A DNA stretch of 8,976 nucleotides from Chloroflexota bacterium (GCA_029265085.1 JAJUJY010000164.1:1-8976), one strand, 5' to 3'; numbered from the stretch's first letter, positions 1-6,443 are shown. Notes: generated by a model from the letters alone, not told the origin. Program-made: numbers and translations.

Positions 1-693
1 GAGCGTCCATTGGATGCAGCCATGCTGGCTTATGCCCGGCTTGATTCCCATTATTTAATTCCTTTGCGTCACCATCTCCGCAAAGAATTAATTGAAAAAA
101 ATCGTTTAGAACTGGCACAAGAAGATTTTGCCCGCCTGACGCGAGTCAATATTCCACAAAATGACCATCCAGCAATGAATTACTGGAAAATTGCCGGGAA
201 ACAAGAATTATCTTCCAGACAGGCAGCAGTATTGCAATCCTTATGCGAATATCGGGACCGCCAGGCACAACAAGCCAATTTACCGCATTTCAAGGTATTT
301 GGAAACCAGACCCTGCTAGAAATTGCGTTGGCCTGTCCGCGCACACCCGAAGCGCTTGCAGAAGCCACCCACTTAACCACCCGGCAGCTAAATCGTCACC
401 AACAAGGGTTATTGCGTGCAGTTCAACACGGCCTGGAGAGCAGCCCTCCCGAGAAGCCTTATTATTCCCGCCCAGACGAGAATTATCTTAACCGCTTAGA
501 TGTATTACGAGAATGGCGTAAACAAACTGCACGGGACTTAGGGGTTGAATCGGATATTGTTTTACCGCGGGATGTCTTGGAAGAAATTGCTGGTAAGTAC
601 CCCCGCAGCCGGCAGCAGCTTAATGAGCTGCTCCAGCTCTATCCCTGGCGAAACGTTCACTATGGAGATGCAATTTTCAAACTATTGAACTAG
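1..693 (+). CDS. rnd: Ribonuclease D, C-terminal part (5' end outside window)
   Basis: The reading frame is open from base 1, so the start codon lies upstream; 230 residues are visible. Residues 11-15 read YARLD, the Y-x3-D signature of exonuclease motif III of the DEDDy family, which supplies the last metal-binding Asp. The rest of the DEDD domain is missing. An HRDC domain follows (about residues 68-146, with the YRDRQAQQANLP helix pair), then a second HRDC-like helical region (about 160-228). This double-HRDC tail is the known RNase D layout. RNase D is a 3'-5' exoribonuclease that trims the 3' ends of tRNA precursors and other stable RNAs in the cytoplasm. The stop codon TAG overlaps the ribosome binding site of the beta-CASP RNase gene, so the two are probably translationally coupled in one operon. 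A RecQ-type HRDC helicase is excluded by motif III and the short length. Confidence 0.9.
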   Translation, partial: ERPLDAAMLAYARLDSHYLIPLRHHLRKELIEKNRLELAQEDFARLTRVNIPQNDHPAMNYWKIAGKQELSSRQAAVLQSLCEYRDRQAQQANLPHFKVFGNQTLLEIALACPRTPEALAEATHLTTRQLNRHQQGLLRAVQHGLESSPPEKPYYSRPDENYLNRLDVLREWRKQTARDLGVESDIVLPRDVLEEIAGKYPRSRQQLNELLQLYPWRNVHYGDAIFKLLN

Positions 694-697
694 GAGG
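692..697 (+). promoter_or_regulatory. Shine-Dalgarno overlapping the RNase D stop codon
   Basis: AGGAGG sits 4 nt before the ATG at 702. It shares bases with the TAG stop (691-693) of the upstream gene, so a terminating ribosome covers the next initiation site. This supports translational coupling of the two RNase genes. Confidence 0.85.
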
Positions 698-701
698 AAC
701 T

Positions 702-2096
702 ATGAAAATCAAGTTTTTCGGTGCCGCACAAACCGTTACTGGATCACAATATCTCCTGGAAATTAATCAACATAAATTGCTTCTTGAATGCGGTATGTTC
801 CAAGGTCGCCGCAAGGATTTCTACGAACGCAACCAAAATTTCTTTTTTGACCCGCGGGATATCGATGCGGTCATTCTCTCGCATGCACACATTGACCACA
901 GCGGCAATTTACCCAACCTGGTGAAGCAAGGGTACGAAAATGCAATTTACACCACCCCGGCAACCGCAGGACTGGCAGATATCATGCTGCGAGACGCAGG
1001 GCATATCCAGGAAGCAGACGCTGAATTCGTCAACAAGAAACGTGAAAAACGCGGCGAGCCGCCAATTGAACCACTGTACACAATTGCCGATGCTGCCCAG
1101 GTGGCTGGCCTATTCCAAACAAAGCGATACAACCAATCCTTTGAACCTATTCCAGGAGTTATTGCGCATCTGGTCGATTCAGGCCACATTCTTGGATCAT
1201 CGTCCATTGTATTGGACATTGAAGAAAAAGGGCACAAATTCCGCTTATGGTTTTCCGGCGATGTTGGCCGGGAAAAATTGCCGCTCCTCAACGACCCAGT
1301 ATATCCAAACCAGGCAGATTACCTGATGCTGGAATCGACCTACGGCGATAAGCTCCATCGCGACCCAGAGGAAGCCTATTTGGAGCTGAAGACAGTGGTG
1401 GACCGCACCATCCAACGAAATGGAAAAGTAATCATTCCAGCCTTTGCCGTTGGACGCACCCAGGAACTTGTGTATGATCTTAACCGGATGATGACAGAAG
1501 GTGAAATTCCAGCCGTGCCGGTATACGTAGATAGCCCACTGGCAGTCAACACCACCTCAATCTTTCAGAAATATTCTGATGATTTCGACGAGGAGACCAA
1601 GCAGTTTGTCAAAGAAGGCCGCCACCCTGCCCTAAGTTTCCCACAACTGACGTATATTCAAAACGTTGATGAATCAAAAGCATTAAACGATCGCCGTGAA
1701 CCTATGATCATTATCTCCGCATCAGGAATGGCAGAAACCGGAAGAATCCTGCACCATTTGCGGAACAATATTCAAAATCCGCGGAACACAATTCTGATCG
1801 TTTCCTGGCAGGCTCCAGATACACTGGGACGCCGCCTGGCTGATCGAGAAAAAGTTGTGCGGATATTTGGAGAGTTGTACGACCGGCGCGCAGAAGTGGC
1901 AACAATCGGCGGCTTTTCTGCCCATGCCGGGCAAAACACATTACTAAAATATGCCCTTGCGACAAAAGATACGGTCAAGAAAATCTTCCTCATCCATGGT
2001 GAAGAGCAGCCAGCAATGGCTTTAAAAAGCCGGTTGATGGAAAGCGGTTTCAAATCAGTAGAGTACCCCAAATACCGTGAAACCGTGGTAATTTAG
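702..2096 (+). CDS. Beta-CASP metallo-beta-lactamase-fold ribonuclease (TTHA0252-type)
   Basis: A complete 464-residue protein. The metallo-beta-lactamase core shows HAHIDH at 61-66 (zinc ligands), GHILGS at 161-166, SGDVG at 185-189 and ESTYGD at 211-216. The beta-CASP part follows with IPAFAVGRTQE (245-255), SASGMAETGRILHH (339-352), FSAHAG (405-410, His408 as motif C) and HGEE near 432. Length and motif order match the bacterial RNA-degrading family of Thermus TTHA0252, related to eukaryotic CPSF73. It lacks the C-terminal extension of RNase J. It is expected to act in the cytoplasm as a two-zinc endo- or exoribonuclease. The start is fixed by AGGAGG 4 nt upstream. It sits directly after RNase D and before a tRNA gene, so a role in RNA maturation or turnover fits; the precise substrate cannot be read from sequence. 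Confidence 0.93.
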   Translation: MKIKFFGAAQTVTGSQYLLEINQHKLLLECGMFQGRRKDFYERNQNFFFDPRDIDAVILSHAHIDHSGNLPNLVKQGYENAIYTTPATAGLADIMLRDAGHIQEADAEFVNKKREKRGEPPIEPLYTIADAAQVAGLFQTKRYNQSFEPIPGVIAHLVDSGHILGSSSIVLDIEEKGHKFRLWFSGDVGREKLPLLNDPVYPNQADYLMLESTYGDKLHRDPEEAYLELKTVVDRTIQRNGKVIIPAFAVGRTQELVYDLNRMMTEGEIPAVPVYVDSPLAVNTTSIFQKYSDDFDEETKQFVKEGRHPALSFPQLTYIQNVDESKALNDRREPMIIISASGMAETGRILHHLRNNIQNPRNTILIVSWQAPDTLGRRLADREKVVRIFGELYDRRAEVATIGGFSAHAGQNTLLKYALATKDTVKKIFLIHGEEQPAMALKSRLMESGFKSVEYPKYRETVVI

Positions 2097-2105
2097 GTCA
2101 CTTTC

Positions 2106-2114
2106 TGCTATAAT
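2106..2114 (+). promoter_or_regulatory. Extended -10 promoter of tRNA-Ser
   Basis: TGCTATAAT gives a perfect TATAAT (2109-2114) with the TG extension. The hexamer 17 bp upstream (TGGTAA, 2086-2091) is a poor -35 and lies inside the end of the RNase gene, as expected for an extended -10 promoter. A start near 2121 would leave about 10 nt of 5' leader to be removed by RNase P. Confidence 0.75.
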
Positions 2115-2130
2115 CCATCGTTGCGAGTCA

Positions 2131-2218
2131 GGAGAGGTGCCGGAGCGGCCGATCGGGGCGGTCTCGAAAACCGTTGTAGTCTTCTGGGCTACCGTGGGTT
2201 CGAATCCCACCCTCTCCG
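2131..2218 (+). tRNA. trnS: tRNA-Ser (anticodon CGA)
   Basis: An 88-nt class II tRNA. The acceptor stem GGAGAGG (2131-2137) pairs with CCTCTCC (2211-2217), followed by discriminator G. The D stem is CCG/CGG. The anticodon arm GCGGT/ACCGT carries the loop CTCGAAA with CGA at 2165-2167, reading codon UCG. The long variable arm has a GTAG/CTAC stem, as expected for tRNA-Ser. The T arm is GTGGG-TTCGAAT-CCCAC. CCA is not encoded (the next bases are CT), so the 3' end must be trimmed and CCA added by nucleotidyltransferase. It has its own promoter and terminator but may also be transcribed from the RNase operon upstream, since no terminator separates them. Confidence 0.97.
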
Positions 2219-2223
2219 CTAAC

Positions 2224-2254
2224 AAATAGCCCCCAAAGGGCTATTTATTTTTTT
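2224..2254 (+). terminator. Intrinsic terminator after tRNA-Ser
   Basis: The 9-bp stem AAATAGCCC/GGGCTATTT has a 5-nt loop (CCAAA) and is followed by ATTTTTTT. It begins 6 nt after the tRNA and probably ends both the tRNA transcript and the upstream RNase operon. Confidence 0.92.
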
Positions 2255-2285
2255 CATCCCCAACAATTGATCAAGAACCGATCCA

Positions 2286-3491
2286 ATGGCAACAATTACC
2301 GACCGAGTATCTCTTTCTTCACGTATTAACGGAATGTCCAAAGAGTTAAAATTGTTTGTGGTAGCCTCTTTTGCGCTAGGCACTGCATACAGCCTTGTCG
2401 ATTCTGTCTTGAATAATTTCTTAAATGCGCGTTTTGAGCTGAGCGGATTCCAACGCTCGTTTTTGGAATTTCCTCGTGAATTACCCGGATTCCTTGTAAT
2501 TTTTGTGGCCGCTTTGTTTTGGTTTTTGGGCAGCCGCCGATTTAGTGCAGTTTCTATGCTGCTTGGTTTGGTAGGTGCAATCCTGATTGGATTTGCCTCT
2601 TCCAGTTACGCAATCATGGTTGCATGGTTATTTATTTATAGTTTAGGACAGCATACCTATATGCCGCTCGCCTCAACAATCGGCATGGAACTTGCGAATG
2701 AAGGCCAAACCGGAAAACGACTGGGGCAGCTAAACGCAATCCGCAATATTGCCACAATTGGAGGAAGCGCGCTTGTTTTTGTCGGTTTCCGATACTTGGG
2801 GATGAATTTTCAACACACATTTATCTTGGCAGCGGTTGGTTTTGCAATTGCGGGGTTCCTTTTTCTGTCTATGAAACCCGGTCAGGTACGCCCTGCAGGT
2901 TTATACCTTAAGCTGCACAAAGAATATAATATTTATTACTGGCTGGCTGTATTATTTGGATCGCGCAAGCAGTTATTTATCACATTCGCCCCCTGGGTAT
3001 TGATCACGATCTTCAACCAGCCAACCCAGACCATCGCCACACTCATGACCATTGGGGGTATTATTGGCATTATTTTCCAACCCCTGCTTGGATGGGCAAT
3101 TGATCGATTTGGGGAGCGGGTCATTCTTACCACCGAGGCAGTCCTGCTGGTTTTTGTTTGCTTCGGCTATGGCTTTGCCCGTAATCTTTTACCAGAGCAT
3201 GCAGCATTCTTACTCACCTGTGCCTGTTACCTGATTGACCAAATGTTATTATCGGTAAGTATGGCACGTTCTACCTACATGAAAAAAATTGCAAAAAGAC
3301 CGGATGATGTCCAACCAGCTTTAACCCTCTCGGTCACCATTGACCATATATTCTCAATCAGCATTGCCTTGTTAGGCGGGTTGATCTGGAATACCTTTGG
3401 TTATCAATATGTCTTTCTTTTAGGCGTTGTGATTGCATCGATTAATTTTTTTGTGGCGCGCAAAGTGGTAATTCCACAACATGCTGCCTAA
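2286..3491 (+). CDS. MFS transporter, substrate unknown
   Basis: A 401-residue integral membrane protein with about 12 predicted hydrophobic helices (roughly 24-46, 66-84, 88-105, 108-130, 150-170, 177-195, 228-245, 250-270, 278-297, 303-325, 352-370, 374-391). A charged central loop (about 198-215) divides two six-helix halves, as in the major facilitator superfamily. GWAIDRFGERVIL (269-281) is the loop motif of the second half (helices 8-9). The matching first-half loop reads GSRRFS and is degenerate. Substrate and direction cannot be inferred. The start is uncertain: neither ATG 2286 nor the in-frame ATG 2334 (MSKELKL) has a good ribosome binding site. Only 31 nt separate the upstream terminator from ATG 2286, too few for a normal promoter plus leader, so the later start or read-through transcription is possible. 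Confidence 0.85.
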   Translation: MATITDRVSLSSRINGMSKELKLFVVASFALGTAYSLVDSVLNNFLNARFELSGFQRSFLEFPRELPGFLVIFVAALFWFLGSRRFSAVSMLLGLVGAILIGFASSSYAIMVAWLFIYSLGQHTYMPLASTIGMELANEGQTGKRLGQLNAIRNIATIGGSALVFVGFRYLGMNFQHTFILAAVGFAIAGFLFLSMKPGQVRPAGLYLKLHKEYNIYYWLAVLFGSRKQLFITFAPWVLITIFNQPTQTIATLMTIGGIIGIIFQPLLGWAIDRFGERVILTTEAVLLVFVCFGYGFARNLLPEHAAFLLTCACYLIDQMLLSVSMARSTYMKKIAKRPDDVQPALTLSVTIDHIFSISIALLGGLIWNTFGYQYVFLLGVVIASINFFVARKVVIPQHAA

Positions 3492-3532
3492 TTGACAAAC
3501 CTATTTGCACCTTCATTGTCCATTTTGAGGGC

Positions 3533-3560
3533 TTGACTTTCAAGATAAAAAAGTGTAATG
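3533..3560 (+). promoter_or_regulatory. Candidate promoter in MFS / 730-aa protein intergenic region
   Basis: TTGACT (3533-3538) is followed after 15 bp by TGTAAT (5 of 6 matches to TATAAT), or after 17 bp by the weaker TAATGT. The downstream sequence runs into the hairpin terminator at 3607-3639. It could make a short RNA or a leader to the next gene. Spacing or -10 quality is imperfect in either reading. Confidence 0.4.
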
Positions 3561-3606
3561 TGATTTTATTGGAAGCTGGGGTGAACATTGTGGATACCCA
3601 GGCAAA

Positions 3607-3639
3607 AAAAACAGCCCCGATTCAGTATGGGCTGTTTTT
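3607..3639 (+). terminator. Intrinsic terminator between MFS gene and 730-aa protein gene
   Basis: The 11-bp stem AAAAACAGCCC/GGGCTGTTTTT has an 11-nt loop. The T run on the 3' arm serves the + strand and the A run on the 5' arm makes it potentially bidirectional. It ends transcription from the MFS gene or from the candidate promoter at 3533. Confidence 0.85.
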
Positions 3640-3686
3640 ATTCATTAAAGTACATTACTAATTCAATATTCATCTTTTCTGTGCCC

Positions 3687-3696
3687 GTATTAATAC
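3687..3696. promoter_or_regulatory. 10-bp perfect palindrome upstream of the 730-aa protein gene
   Basis: GTATTAATAC lies 37 nt before the Shine-Dalgarno and contains a TATTAA -10-like hexamer. It could be a -10 region with an overlapping operator, but no convincing -35 is found at 16-18 bp. A palindrome this short may arise by chance. Confidence 0.25.
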
Positions 3697-3733
3697 CAAA
3701 ATCACTCCTGCTTGTTTGGTTTGGTAATTTGCC

Positions 3734-3740
3734 AAGGAGG
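3734..3740 (+). promoter_or_regulatory. Shine-Dalgarno that fixes the start at 3748
   Basis: AAGGAGG lies 7 nt before ATG 3748. The frame stays open upstream to a TTG at 3712, but that codon has no ribosome binding site and would put the SD sequence inside the coding region. ATG 3748 is therefore chosen. Confidence 0.9.
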
Positions 3741-3747
3741 ATTGATT

Positions 3748-5940
3748 ATGGCTTCTGAAAAACCTGTTTCGACATCCAAGGTGGTTAGTGCAAAGAAACC
3801 ACCCGTCACTGCGGAAATACCAAAAGAACGACTGCAATTCAAATCTCTACTTCTAAAAAACCCAAACTATTTTGGTAATTTTCCAGAACTGGAAATAAAA
3901 CCCGTTAAGGTAATCAAAGGAGATCCCACCTATGAACGCATCACCTGCCTGGGATATAATCCGGATTTATCTATCCTCGAGGCAACGGTAGAAATCCGGA
4001 AACCAACGGGCTACAACGGATCACTCTGCTATACAGGCAGCAGCGAATACGTGCGATTTTTTATCGACTATGGTACTGGCTGGGAAGACCTGGGGATCGC
4101 TTCCTTTAAAGCCCACGATTTCGCTGATGGGGTAGATTGTGCAAATAAAAGCAACAAACCCCTTATCTTTTCTGCTGCTTTAAAGATTGATCCCAAAAGA
4201 GATGTTTGCAGTGAGCCGGTACTGCCCAAAGTACGGGCAATTTTATCCTGGCAGGTAGTTCCTCCCGCCGGAAACCCAAACTGGTCACCAGTTTGGGGGA
4301 GCGTGCTTGACCGGCATATTCAGATCAAACCCCGGCCATGGAAGATCATTGATTTTGCTGATCTATTTGCCAAACTGTACGACAAAAAGATCAAACTTCC
4401 ACCGGAATTGGAATTTGTCGGCCCATTTGAACCGCCATTACCCGATCCCCCCGATCTTGAATTAGTCGATCTGGTAAAACTCTATAAAGGCAAGGGTGTC
4501 AAAAAGACGGCTGACCTTGCTGCCAGTACGGATTTTTTGGTTGAACCAAAACGCTTTGCCTTCAATGCGGTTCAAGCAGCTTCAAAAATGATGTATCTCC
4601 AGCCAGATAGCCTCCAATCCTCCATTGATACTTTCAAGTTGAATGGTTTAAATTTGGTGAATATCTTTGGGTTATTGGAAGACACAACCGGGGATATTTC
4701 CTATGAAGAGCTCACCTGCCTGGGCCTGGACACCAATCGTGAAATGCTCACTGCTTCGTTTGTGGTTAAAAAACCCAATGGCTTTTCTGGCGCCTTATGC
4801 CAGAAAGGCAGCCTCGAATACATCGCTTTTTGGGTAGATTGGGAAAATACCTGCGAATGGAAATATGAAGGAACAGTGATCGTCCCGACTCATGATTTTG
4901 CGAATATTCCAGCAGGGGGGTTGCATTATGCAGCTTTCTTGCCCGTTTACCTCAATCCATACCGTAAACCTTGCAGCCAACCTCAAATCGCTCGTGTTCG
5001 CGCCGTATTATCCTGGAACACCCCGCCTTCAAATATTGATCCCGATGCACTACCCGTATGGGGGAACCGCCTGGATGCGCATGTCATCATCAAGCCTGGT
5101 GAGGTGAGCCAGCTAGAAGCTCGTATTCGCACTATCGCCGGTGTACCCGTGGAAGATATTGATTATGGTCCATTTGGCAATGCCATGACCAAATCCACAG
5201 CTGAATTTGCGTTTTATGACACGCCGGTCGACTCTTTAGGCCGCGCCTGCCCATTTGGTGGCACCATCTGGTTCACAGTCCCTGATTTCTTCCCCGGCTA
5301 CCAATATCGAATTTCATTCACTCGGGAAGGTGATCCATCCGGCACAATATTCCGGCTGAATAATAAATTCAAGGTATTGCGGAAAGATTTCGGCTCAGAT
5401 TGGGTCATTCCCGATCCGGCCACCGGTTGGACAACCTTCCTGGATCCAAAATTCTATGCTGAACTGCCGTTGGGATATTGGGGTTCATCTGGTGATGATA
5501 TCTGGATCTTCTGGATGGAAATTGCGGATATGGCTTACAACATTCTTTCGATCAGTCCAATGTACCGCATTCAATTGGATAATACCGCTCCAACCGTTGA
5601 TATCCACATCGCTGGCGGCGGCGATTGCAAAGACTTTGCGGCTGGTGGTTTGATGTCCGGCACATTTGTTGCAATGGATGCCCATTTTGGCGCATTCTCG
5701 CTTTCCACCATGCCCAACACGGTTGCATTCCCGTCCAACCAACCAACTACAGCCCATTTGGCCACCTCGCCAACAACGCTGGCTGGAGCAGGCTGGACGC
5801 TAAACCTGGCCAATCCAGTAAAAATGAAGCCGTGTGGTTATGTCATAAGAATTGACGCAAGAGACCGGAGCATCATAAACAGTGTTCCAGGATCATATAA
5901 CTGGAATCACACAGAGGTCGGCTTCTGCTTACGGGAGTAA
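3748..5940 (+). CDS. Uncharacterised 730-aa protein with two copies of a Cys-containing module
   Basis: I do not recognise a named family. The N-terminus is polar (Lys, Ser, Pro) with no signal peptide, lipobox or membrane segment, so a cytoplasmic location is most likely. Residues 62-195 and 319-450 are two diverged copies of one module. Shared features in order are YE-x2-TCLG, a KP-x-G(Y/F)-x-G-x-LC stretch, GS-x-EY, HDFA (123-126 and 382-385), a Cys after P/V (154, 409), RVRA-x-LSW-like, PVWG and IKP. Three cysteines align between copies (67/324, 94/351, 154/409). A Pro-rich linker (about 226-236) and a helical stretch separate them. Residues 451-730 differ, with Cys 501, 627, 696 and 727, LDNTAPTVDIHI (610-621) and an ending CGYVIRIDARDRSI...VGFC that suggests beta-sandwich folds. 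Function is unknown; a structural, binding or toxin-like role cannot be told apart. It appears monocistronic, flanked by terminators. Confidence 0.9.
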   Translation: MASEKPVSTSKVVSAKKPPVTAEIPKERLQFKSLLLKNPNYFGNFPELEIKPVKVIKGDPTYERITCLGYNPDLSILEATVEIRKPTGYNGSLCYTGSSEYVRFFIDYGTGWEDLGIASFKAHDFADGVDCANKSNKPLIFSAALKIDPKRDVCSEPVLPKVRAILSWQVVPPAGNPNWSPVWGSVLDRHIQIKPRPWKIIDFADLFAKLYDKKIKLPPELEFVGPFEPPLPDPPDLELVDLVKLYKGKGVKKTADLAASTDFLVEPKRFAFNAVQAASKMMYLQPDSLQSSIDTFKLNGLNLVNIFGLLEDTTGDISYEELTCLGLDTNREMLTASFVVKKPNGFSGALCQKGSLEYIAFWVDWENTCEWKYEGTVIVPTHDFANIPAGGLHYAAFLPVYLNPYRKPCSQPQIARVRAVLSWNTPPSNIDPDALPVWGNRLDAHVIIKPGEVSQLEARIRTIAGVPVEDIDYGPFGNAMTKSTAEFAFYDTPVDSLGRACPFGGTIWFTVPDFFPGYQYRISFTREGDPSGTIFRLNNKFKVLRKDFGSDWVIPDPATGWTTFLDPKFYAELPLGYWGSSGDDIWIFWMEIADMAYNILSISPMYRIQLDNTAPTVDIHIAGGGDCKDFAAGGLMSGTFVAMDAHFGAFSLSTMPNTVAFPSNQPTTAHLATSPTTLAGAGWTLNLANPVKMKPCGYVIRIDARDRSIINSVPGSYNWNHTEVGFCLRE

Positions 5941-5984
5941 GCGCATCACATCATCGGAATTCACAGGGCAGTTTGACATAAATA

Positions 5985-6022
5985 AACAGACCGGCGATTG
6001 GCTCGCCGGTCTGTTGCTTTTT
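5985..6022. terminator. Terminator between convergent genes, probably bidirectional
   Basis: The 13-bp perfect stem AACAGACCGGCGA/TCGCCGGTCTGTT has a 5-nt loop and is followed on the + strand by GCTTTTTC. On the - strand the stem is followed by TATTTAT, a weaker tail. It ends the 730-aa protein gene and probably also the SWIM gene that converges on it. Confidence 0.92.
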
Positions 6023-6044
6023 CTTAGGTGAATTCTTAATTTTG

Positions 6045-6287
6045 TTACGAATTTACCGGCTCAGCAAGCATATTTTCAAGGAGAATCTCCAGGGCCATTG
6101 TATGGCTGCATACACCACGTGAGTGGAAGAAATCGCAATCACACTGCCATTTACCAAGGTCATAACTTACATGGTGTGGATTATTTTCACCATCCATTGT
6201 CACGCTAAAGCTTTTGAAGTGAAAACGGGTCCGTTCCTGAGCATACCGCCGGGCTTTATCTCGCTTGCCGATCATGCCATAGTCCAT
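6045..6287 (-). CDS. Small SWIM zinc-finger protein (80 aa)
   Basis: The C-terminal half holds a SWIM signature, C-x-C-x8-C-x-H: Cys49, Cys51, Cys60 and His62 in the WQCDCDF...GVCSH region, followed by a helix (MALEILLENM). SWIM domains are zinc-binding folds that bind nucleic acid or protein, usually as parts of larger ATPases, transposases or Sws1-type recombination proteins. Here the domain stands almost alone after an N-terminal basic region (KRDKARRYAQERTR, 8-21) and two beta-like strands. The start ATG is supported by AAAGGAGA 7 nt upstream. The gene lies just downstream of a strong terminator with no room for a promoter between them, so its expression must involve read-through or attenuation. 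It could be a nucleic-acid-binding regulator or an adaptor; the target is unknown. Confidence 0.88.
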   Translation of the reverse strand: MDYGMIGKRDKARRYAQERTRFHFKSFSVTMDGENNPHHVSYDLGKWQCDCDFFHSRGVCSHTMALEILLENMLAEPVNS

Positions 6288-6294
6288 GTCTTAA

Positions 6295-6302
6295 TCTCCT
6301 TT
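6295..6302 (-). promoter_or_regulatory. Shine-Dalgarno of the SWIM gene
   Basis: On the - strand AAAGGAGA lies 7 nt before the ATG at 6287. It shows the gene is not leaderless, which matters because the upstream terminator ends at 6320. Confidence 0.85.
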
Positions 6303-6319
6303 CAGGTGGTAAAAAGTTG

Positions 6320-6348
6320 AAAAAAAGGCACGCGCAAACACGCGTGCC
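6320..6348 (-). terminator. Strong intrinsic terminator upstream of the SWIM gene (possible attenuator)
   Basis: On the - strand the 8-bp GC-rich stem GGCACGCG/CGCGTGCC has a 6-nt loop and is followed at once by seven Ts. It ends the transcript of the promoter at 6415-6443 and any read-through from the acetyltransferase gene. Its T run stops 17 nt before the SWIM Shine-Dalgarno. Confidence 0.9.
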
Positions 6349-6408
6349 CCAATGAGCTAAAAAATGTGTATGTATGCTGATCCTCGCATATCGGTCTGGT
6401 ACTCCGTT
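6321..6408 (-). ncRNA. Candidate ~90-nt leader or small RNA upstream of SWIM gene
   Basis: This interval runs from the predicted transcription start of the promoter at 6415-6443 to the end of the intrinsic terminator. It contains no plausible start codon with a ribosome binding site. A weak hairpin (TATGC/GCATA, 6373-6390) precedes an A/T-rich stretch and the terminator. I do not recognise a known riboswitch class. It is either a free small RNA or the attenuated leader of the SWIM gene. Confidence 0.5.
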
Positions 6409-6425
6409 AGGATAATAATATCCTA
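6408..6425. promoter_or_regulatory. 18-bp dyad over the -10 box (candidate operator)
   Basis: TAGGATAATAATATCCTA has 7-bp inverted arms around a 4-bp centre and covers the whole -10 box of the promoter at 6415-6443. A repressor bound here would block the promoter. The AT-rich dyad is loosely like metal-regulator boxes, but I cannot assign a regulator. Confidence 0.5.
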
Positions 6426-6443
6426 CCTTTTCAAGAATGTCAA
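6415..6443 (-). promoter_or_regulatory. Sigma-70-type promoter upstream of the SWIM gene
   Basis: On the - strand a perfect -35 TTGACA (6443-6438), a 17-bp spacer and -10 TATTAT (6420-6415, 5 of 6) give the best promoter in the window. The -35 overlaps the TGA stop of the acetyltransferase gene. Transcription would start near 6408. Confidence 0.85.

Noticed and set aside
3492..3520. Perfect -35 box TTGACA at 3492-3497 right after the MFS stop codon
   Set aside because: The hexamer 17 bp downstream is ATTGTC and nearby spacings are no better, so there is no acceptable -10.
3581..3661. Small ORF starting at GTG 3581 (26 codons)
   Set aside because: No ribosome binding site at suitable spacing, and the frame runs through the terminator hairpin.
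3712..3747. N-terminal extension of the 730-aa protein from TTG 3712
   Set aside because: It would place the AAGGAGG site inside the coding sequence, and the TTG has no ribosome binding site of its own.
5973..5978. TTGACA just upstream of the 5985-6022 hairpin
   Set aside because: No -10 at 16-18 bp; it would point into the terminator and then only to antisense of the SWIM gene.
6123..6320. + strand ORF antisense to the SWIM gene
   Set aside because: Its peptide has no domain signal, and the opposite strand has the complete SWIM motif with a good ribosome binding site.
6380..6413. Possible pseudoknot in the SWIM leader: AUCCU (- strand 6413-6409) with AGGAU in the loop of the TATGC/GCATA hairpin (6384-6380)
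   Set aside because: The AUCCU segment lies between the -10 box and the expected start near 6408, so it is probably not transcribed; the match is only 5 bp.
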